From Nocardia sp. (GTDB lineage: Bacteria > Actinomycetota > Actinomycetes > Mycobacteriales > Mycobacteriaceae), in NCBI RefSeq assembly GCF_025465275.1, contig NZ_JAODNK010000153.1, positions 124,001 to 188,000 of the forward strand: a stretch of DNA of 64,000 bases, read 5' to 3'. The position numbers and the translations under genes are program-made. The notes under the pieces were generated by a model. That model was not told where the DNA came from, ran no database searches, and saw only the letters and a list, made by a program, of their open reading frames with translations. Of the stretch, positions 60,857 through 64,000 are shown in pieces; the stretch's first letter is position 1; every line of letters begins with the position of its first letter.

Positions 60857-61876
60857 TCAGCGAACGAACTTCAGCACCACCCCCGTCCCGTCGTCGGTGG
60901 CCTGCTCGCTGTCATCGGCGGCGTGCTCGGCTTTGAGCCGGGCCAGGATCTTGCCGACGTAGCCCTTCGACAGATCCGTGATTTCGGCGATCTCACGCAA
61001 GCTCTTGCCGCCCTGATGCAGCGCCCAGACGGCCGCGTCTCGCTCCTCGGGGCTGCCTGCTGTCTCCTGCGCTGCCGGATCGGTGTCTCCTGGAGACGGA
61101 TAGGAGACGGGCGGCGTCTCCTCGGTCGCCTCCTGGAGACGCGTAGGAGACGGGGTGGAGACGGTAGGAGACGATGTGCCGTCTCCCACAGACACGACGG
61201 GTGTCAATACCTGGGAGGTATCGAAATCCGTTGCGAGCGTGGCTTGCTCACGATTGCCTGCCTGCGCGTGCGGTGCGGGTTTGCGCGGAACCTCGATGAG
61301 GATCGTGAATCCGTGCATGACCGCCATCGCCGCGACCGGAGCAGCTCCTGCGATGATCGCTGAAATCAGCGGCGTGACAGGAACTTTCGCGGCGTGAGCG
61401 CCGTTGCCGATCAGGCTGATCAGCTCCGATGCGGCCAGCATCCACCAGAAGAACCACTTGTGCCGCGGTTCGACAATGACGCCGGCGTTGGCGCGCCGTT
61501 TCAGGACCACCAGCGCGATGGCCGACTGGAACAGCGGTCCGTCCACGATGATCGGGGCACCCCACGCCAGCCACGACGTGACGCCGGACTGCCGTGCGAG
61601 ACCGTGCAGGGCGATAGCTGACCAGCCACACGCGGCAGTCAGCACCGCGACCACGGTGATAACGGCTGCCATTTCGACCCGGTCCCACCCCTGGAGGGTC
61701 TCCTGGGCCGTCTCCTCGATCGTCTCCTCGGGGTGCTCCATCGTCTCCTCCAACCATTCGGTTGCGTTGTGCTGGACCTGATTCGTCTCCTCCCCCGGCT
61801 CCAGGGCAGGAGCAGGAGACGGCCGATCGGTGTCTGCCATGGGAGCCGGTGCGGGCGGCCGGTCAGCGGTGCTCAT
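60857..61876 (-). CDS. DUF2637 (SpdB-like) membrane protein with C-terminal HTH
   Basis: A 339-residue protein. Residues 1-65 are acidic and repetitive (EET units). Four membrane helices follow (about 70-190: MAAVITVVAVLTAACGWSAI, GAPIIVDGPLFQSAIALVVL, WMLAASELISLIGNGAHAA, ISAIIAGAAPVAAMAVMHGF), matching DUF2637 proteins, which act in plasmid spreading. The C-terminus has a helix-turn-helix (SLREIAEITDLSKGYVGKIL). GGAGGTGG lies nine bases before the ATG. The coding sequence contains arrays of GGAGACGG. The start overlaps the upstream gene's stop (ATGA). Confidence 0.8.
   Translation of the reverse strand: MSTADRPPAPAPMADTDRPSPAPALEPGEETNQVQHNATEWLEETMEHPEETIEETAQETLQGWDRVEMAAVITVVAVLTAACGWSAIALHGLARQSGVTSWLAWGAPIIVDGPLFQSAIALVVLKRRANAGVIVEPRHKWFFWWMLAASELISLIGNGAHAAKVPVTPLISAIIAGAAPVAAMAVMHGFTILIEVPRKPAPHAQAGNREQATLATDFDTSQVLTPVVSVGDGTSSPTVSTPSPTRLQEATEETPPVSYPSPGDTDPAAQETAGSPEERDAAVWALHQGGKSLREIAEITDLSKGYVGKILARLKAEHAADDSEQATDDGTGVVLKFVR
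61062..61186. repeat. Phased GGAGACGG motif array (clt-like), cluster 1
   Basis: GGAGACGG occurs at 61092, 61103, 61146, 61157 (variants at 61135 and 61167), and inverted at 61179; further GTCTCC at 61062, 61085 and 61116. Neighbouring copies are 10-11 bp apart. They fall in all three codon phases of the gene, so codon preference does not explain them. Confidence 0.75.
61698..61822. repeat. GGAGACGG motif array, cluster 2
   Basis: Inverted copies (GTCTCC with CG or CCG before it) at 61698, 61708, 61721, 61742 and 61784, and a direct GGAGACGG at 61815. Here most copies fall in the Glu-Glu-Thr coding phase, so part of this cluster could be protein-driven. Confidence 0.55.
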
Positions 61877-62304
61877 CGCTCGAATCCACCTCCCTCTCGC
61901 TCGGCTGACGCGGTCCACGAGTTCCATGCCGGGGTCCGGAACAGTCGTTCTTGCTCGACGTGCAGGGCATGCCCGGCAAGCTGATCCAGGGCGTTGTCGA
62001 GATCGACGGCCATCTCCCGGTTGCGGTCTTTCAGTTGCGCGGCCTGCTGCTCGGCGGCATCACCGCGCGCGACCGCGGCGGCCAACTGCTCCTCCAACTC
62101 CGCTGCGCGCTGCTGCGCGGCGGTCAACAGCTCGTGAACATCGACGGCGCCGCCCGACGACAACCGGATCGCGACTGCAGATTTCGGCGTCGCCGTACAG
62201 GCCGCCCGGACCGGAGACCGCAGAGACGCCGGCCGCATCATCGGCTCGCCGGGCTCTTGCACGGTGTCGGCGGGCATCGTGGCCTCGATGGCCGGGGCGC
62301 TCAC
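61873..62304 (-). CDS. Coiled-coil element protein
   Basis: A 143-residue protein with a long coiled coil (about residues 55-120: LLTAAQQRAAELEEQLAAAV and beyond). No known family. GTG 62304 overlaps the stop of the preceding gene, and its own stop overlaps the DUF2637 start, so three genes are translationally coupled. Confidence 0.6.
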   Translation of the reverse strand: MSAPAIEATMPADTVQEPGEPMMRPASLRSPVRAACTATPKSAVAIRLSSGGAVDVHELLTAAQQRAAELEEQLAAAVARGDAAEQQAAQLKDRNREMAVDLDNALDQLAGHALHVEQERLFRTPAWNSWTASAEREGGGFER

Positions 62305-63350
62305 CGCTCGATCCCGTCGCGCTCGCAGTTCGCCGCATGCGCGGCCAGCGCATTGCCGGGCAGGAATTCGGCCAACGGTGACGGCGAGACCAGGATCTCG
62401 GCGCGCTCCTGTACGCGAGTGACGTAGTGCGAGTTCAGCATCCCGTGTTCGTCGCGCTCGATACCGTGCTCGGCGACGTACTGGGCCTGCTCCTCGCTAC
62501 GACGCCGGACCGGCGACAAGGCCTCAGTGTCGACGGGCTGAGTTTCCCGGTCGGGGTCGAGGTTGTCGTCGTGCCAGCGCAACGTCGCGTCTTCGAGGTA
62601 GATCCACTCGTCCATCCACTGCTTGTCGCCGCTGAGCCACGGACCCGCGTACTCGGAGTAGTCAAGTGAATCAGCCGGGTCGTATTCGGCCGGGTCGTCC
62701 GAATGACTCCCCCACGCGTACATGAAGTCCGCGCGCATCTGCTGCTCGGTCTGCGATTCGGTCTCATCGGACTCGGCGCCGTGCTGGGGGTCGGTAATGT
62801 CGTTCATTGGTTCGGTGTCCTCTCGATTGGATGTTGTGGTGATGGCGGGCCATCGGCCGTGGCTGGTCAGGTCGTGTGCTTGGCACTGACTGCGCCACGT
62901 CACCGGGTCCATGCCGGGCGCTGGAACGCCCGGCATGGTCGGCAACTCCCCGCGCCACCACGCCGGCGGCCTGCCGTACTCGGCGCCGACCCGCAGCTGG
63001 TCCAGCTCCGCCCAGCGCGGACCGATCACCGGATCCGCGGCCCAGCGGTCTTCGATCTCACTTGCTCGCGCCCGGAGCCAGAGCGCGTCCGGGTGATCAC
63101 GCCACGGCTGGTCCTCGGCGAGATCGCGGCGGTGGTAGGCACGGGTGTAATCGGTGCGCCACTGGGCTTCTGCCGGGTCCGGGACACGGGTGGCGTGGTA
63201 GGCGCGGATCGCGGCATCGCTGCGGTCTAGCCCGGAAAGCGCCAGCGACACCAGCACCGTGTCCATGCACAATTCCTCCGGCGCGAACTCCACCCGCGGC
63301 TCGCCGGTGCCCTGCGCCCACCGCAGCGCGCGCTCGTCGTCGGCGCTCAT
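62301..63350 (-). CDS. Element protein of unknown function, 349 residues
   Basis: A hydrophilic, Trp- and Asp-rich protein. Its N-terminal 170 residues hold a repeated WR/WL pattern (EAQWRTDYTRAYHRRD, RWAADPVIGPRWAELDQL, PAWWRGELPTMPGVPAPG); the C-terminal half is acidic. An internal ATG (at the MNDITD stretch) with an upstream AGAGGA might produce a shorter product. No family is recognised. The ATG overlaps the previous gene's stop (ATGA). Confidence 0.6.
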   Translation of the reverse strand: MSADDERALRWAQGTGEPRVEFAPEELCMDTVLVSLALSGLDRSDAAIRAYHATRVPDPAEAQWRTDYTRAYHRRDLAEDQPWRDHPDALWLRARASEIEDRWAADPVIGPRWAELDQLRVGAEYGRPPAWWRGELPTMPGVPAPGMDPVTWRSQCQAHDLTSHGRWPAITTTSNREDTEPMNDITDPQHGAESDETESQTEQQMRADFMYAWGSHSDDPAEYDPADSLDYSEYAGPWLSGDKQWMDEWIYLEDATLRWHDDNLDPDRETQPVDTEALSPVRRRSEEQAQYVAEHGIERDEHGMLNSHYVTRVQERAEILVSPSPLAEFLPGNALAAHAANCERDGIER

Positions 63351-64000
63351 CGCTCCATCTCCTCTCTGTCGTGTCCGTTGTGTGCGACGGCATCGGCGAG
63401 GGTGCGCCCGGGCTGGTAATCCGCCAGTGCCGAGCGATCCTCACTCGGCTGCGTGTGGGTAGTGGTCTGTGCGTTGCCTTCTCGGGCGTCGCGCTCGGCC
63501 CAGTACTTCTCGGCCCCACCGCTGACCCATTGGCGAGCAACCTCATTCACGTCTTCGGTGCCGTTGCAGAACCGGGTCCACTCGACCTCGCCGAGCTGGC
63601 GTCGCGCGATATCGGACTCCGAAAGGCCTTGCAGGATTTCGGCGCGGGCCACATTGCCGCCGACCAACTCGTTCCACTCCTGTACGGCCTCCTCATGCTC
63701 GGACTTGGGCCGCTTACGGCCTTGTTCAGGGCCGACGTGTTCTGCAGACTCCGTCCGAGTCGACCTGCGGGCCTGTTCGGCTCGACGCTGCGGGCTTCCG
63801 AAACGCTCCCCCGCTGGGGTGCGCTCGACGACCTTGCGGACCGCCTCGTCACGCTCGCCGCGCAACTGATCGCGCTCGGCGGCCAGTGCGGCCATCCGCC
63901 GCGTCAACTCCGCGTTCCGGTCGGTCAGATCGCCGTTGTGCTCGATCGAGAGCCGATGCCTCGCTGTCAGCGAATCGAGTTCACCGCGCAGCTGATCGCG
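63347..64000 (-). CDS. Coiled-coil element protein, 5' end outside window
   Basis: The frame is open to the right edge; at least 217 residues. The N-terminal visible part is heptad-rich with recurring RDQLRGE(L/R)D units (coiled coil), followed by an acidic/basic linker and a C-terminal LADYQPGRTLADAVAHN. No known family. First visible gene of the overlapping leftward operon. Confidence 0.6.
   Translation of the reverse strand, partial: RDQLRGELDSLTARHRLSIEHNGDLTDRNAELTRRMAALAAERDQLRGERDEAVRKVVERTPAGERFGSPQRRAEQARRSTRTESAEHVGPEQGRKRPKSEHEEAVQEWNELVGGNVARAEILQGLSESDIARRQLGEVEWTRFCNGTEDVNEVARQWVSGGAEKYWAERDAREGNAQTTTHTQPSEDRSALADYQPGRTLADAVAHNGHDREEMER

Noticed and set aside
61698..61822. Treating motif cluster 2 as equally strong evidence for clt
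   Set aside because: Most copies fall in the phase that encodes Glu-Glu-Thr repeats, so protein repetition alone could explain them.

Overview
The window is chromosomal DNA from a high-GC actinobacterium of the Mycobacteriales, most likely a Nocardia. Evidence: (i) gene order resembles the Mycobacterium tuberculosis Rv0858c-Rv0896 neighbourhood (rRNA methyltransferase, DUF2537, sepH, serC, citA, gltA2, marR, DUF2530, DUF3027, MFS, DUF2771, cspB, rpf, Rv0863-like, helicase-associated protein, XPB helicase, dapC), rearranged and interspersed with other genes; (ii) salicylate synthase and salicyl-AMP ligase genes with IdeR boxes match the separate nbtS/nbtT region of the Nocardia nocobactin system. 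Species assignment is inference.

Layout. 1-17.9 kb: housekeeping genes (RNA methylation, division protein SepH, serine and PLP metabolism, two citrate synthases, acyl-CoA ligase, small regulators), interrupted by a G-run/tandem-repeat tract at 12.2-12.5 kb. 18-26.9 kb: a 999-residue sacsin-type ATPase, DUF3027, a glutaminyl cyclase-like lipoprotein, an MFS protein with a long N-terminal extension, DUF2771 and a cold-shock protein. 27-36.3 kb: resuscitation-promoting factor with a long leader, XPB helicase and its companion, an endoglycoceramidase-like GH5 enzyme and a lipoprotein. 36.4-45.7 kb: LysE exporter, secreted M1 peptidase, aminotransferase, ECF41 sigma factor, GNAT, a class I DAHP synthase preceded by an aromatic-rich leader peptide, SDR/PH pair, and a DsbB-like protein. 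45.7-49.7 kb: iron-regulated nocobactin starter-unit genes. 49.9-55.4 kb: PlsB and a HAD-PlsC fusion (phospholipid synthesis), a polyprenol-phosphate mannose synthase gene flanked by inverted copies of an intergenic repeat, and a tRNA-Glu/Asp/Phe cluster.

From about 57.24 kb to the right edge lies an integrative element. A chromosomal tRNA-Lys is cut just after its anticodon stem, a complete second tRNA-Lys sits beside a tyrosine integrase, and a non-coding hairpin-rich zone with a perfect 30-bp inverted repeat precedes a leftward operon of overlapping genes including a SpdB-like DUF2637 protein. A helically phased GGAGACGG repeat array inside that gene resembles the TraB-recognition loci of actinomycete conjugative elements. 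The right end is outside the window.

Many genes lack a Shine-Dalgarno sequence and instead carry TANNNT 6-7 bases before the start codon, so leaderless transcription is common here. Three microprotein genes (30, 33 and 91 residues) with good ribosome-binding sites lie in gaps between annotated genes.
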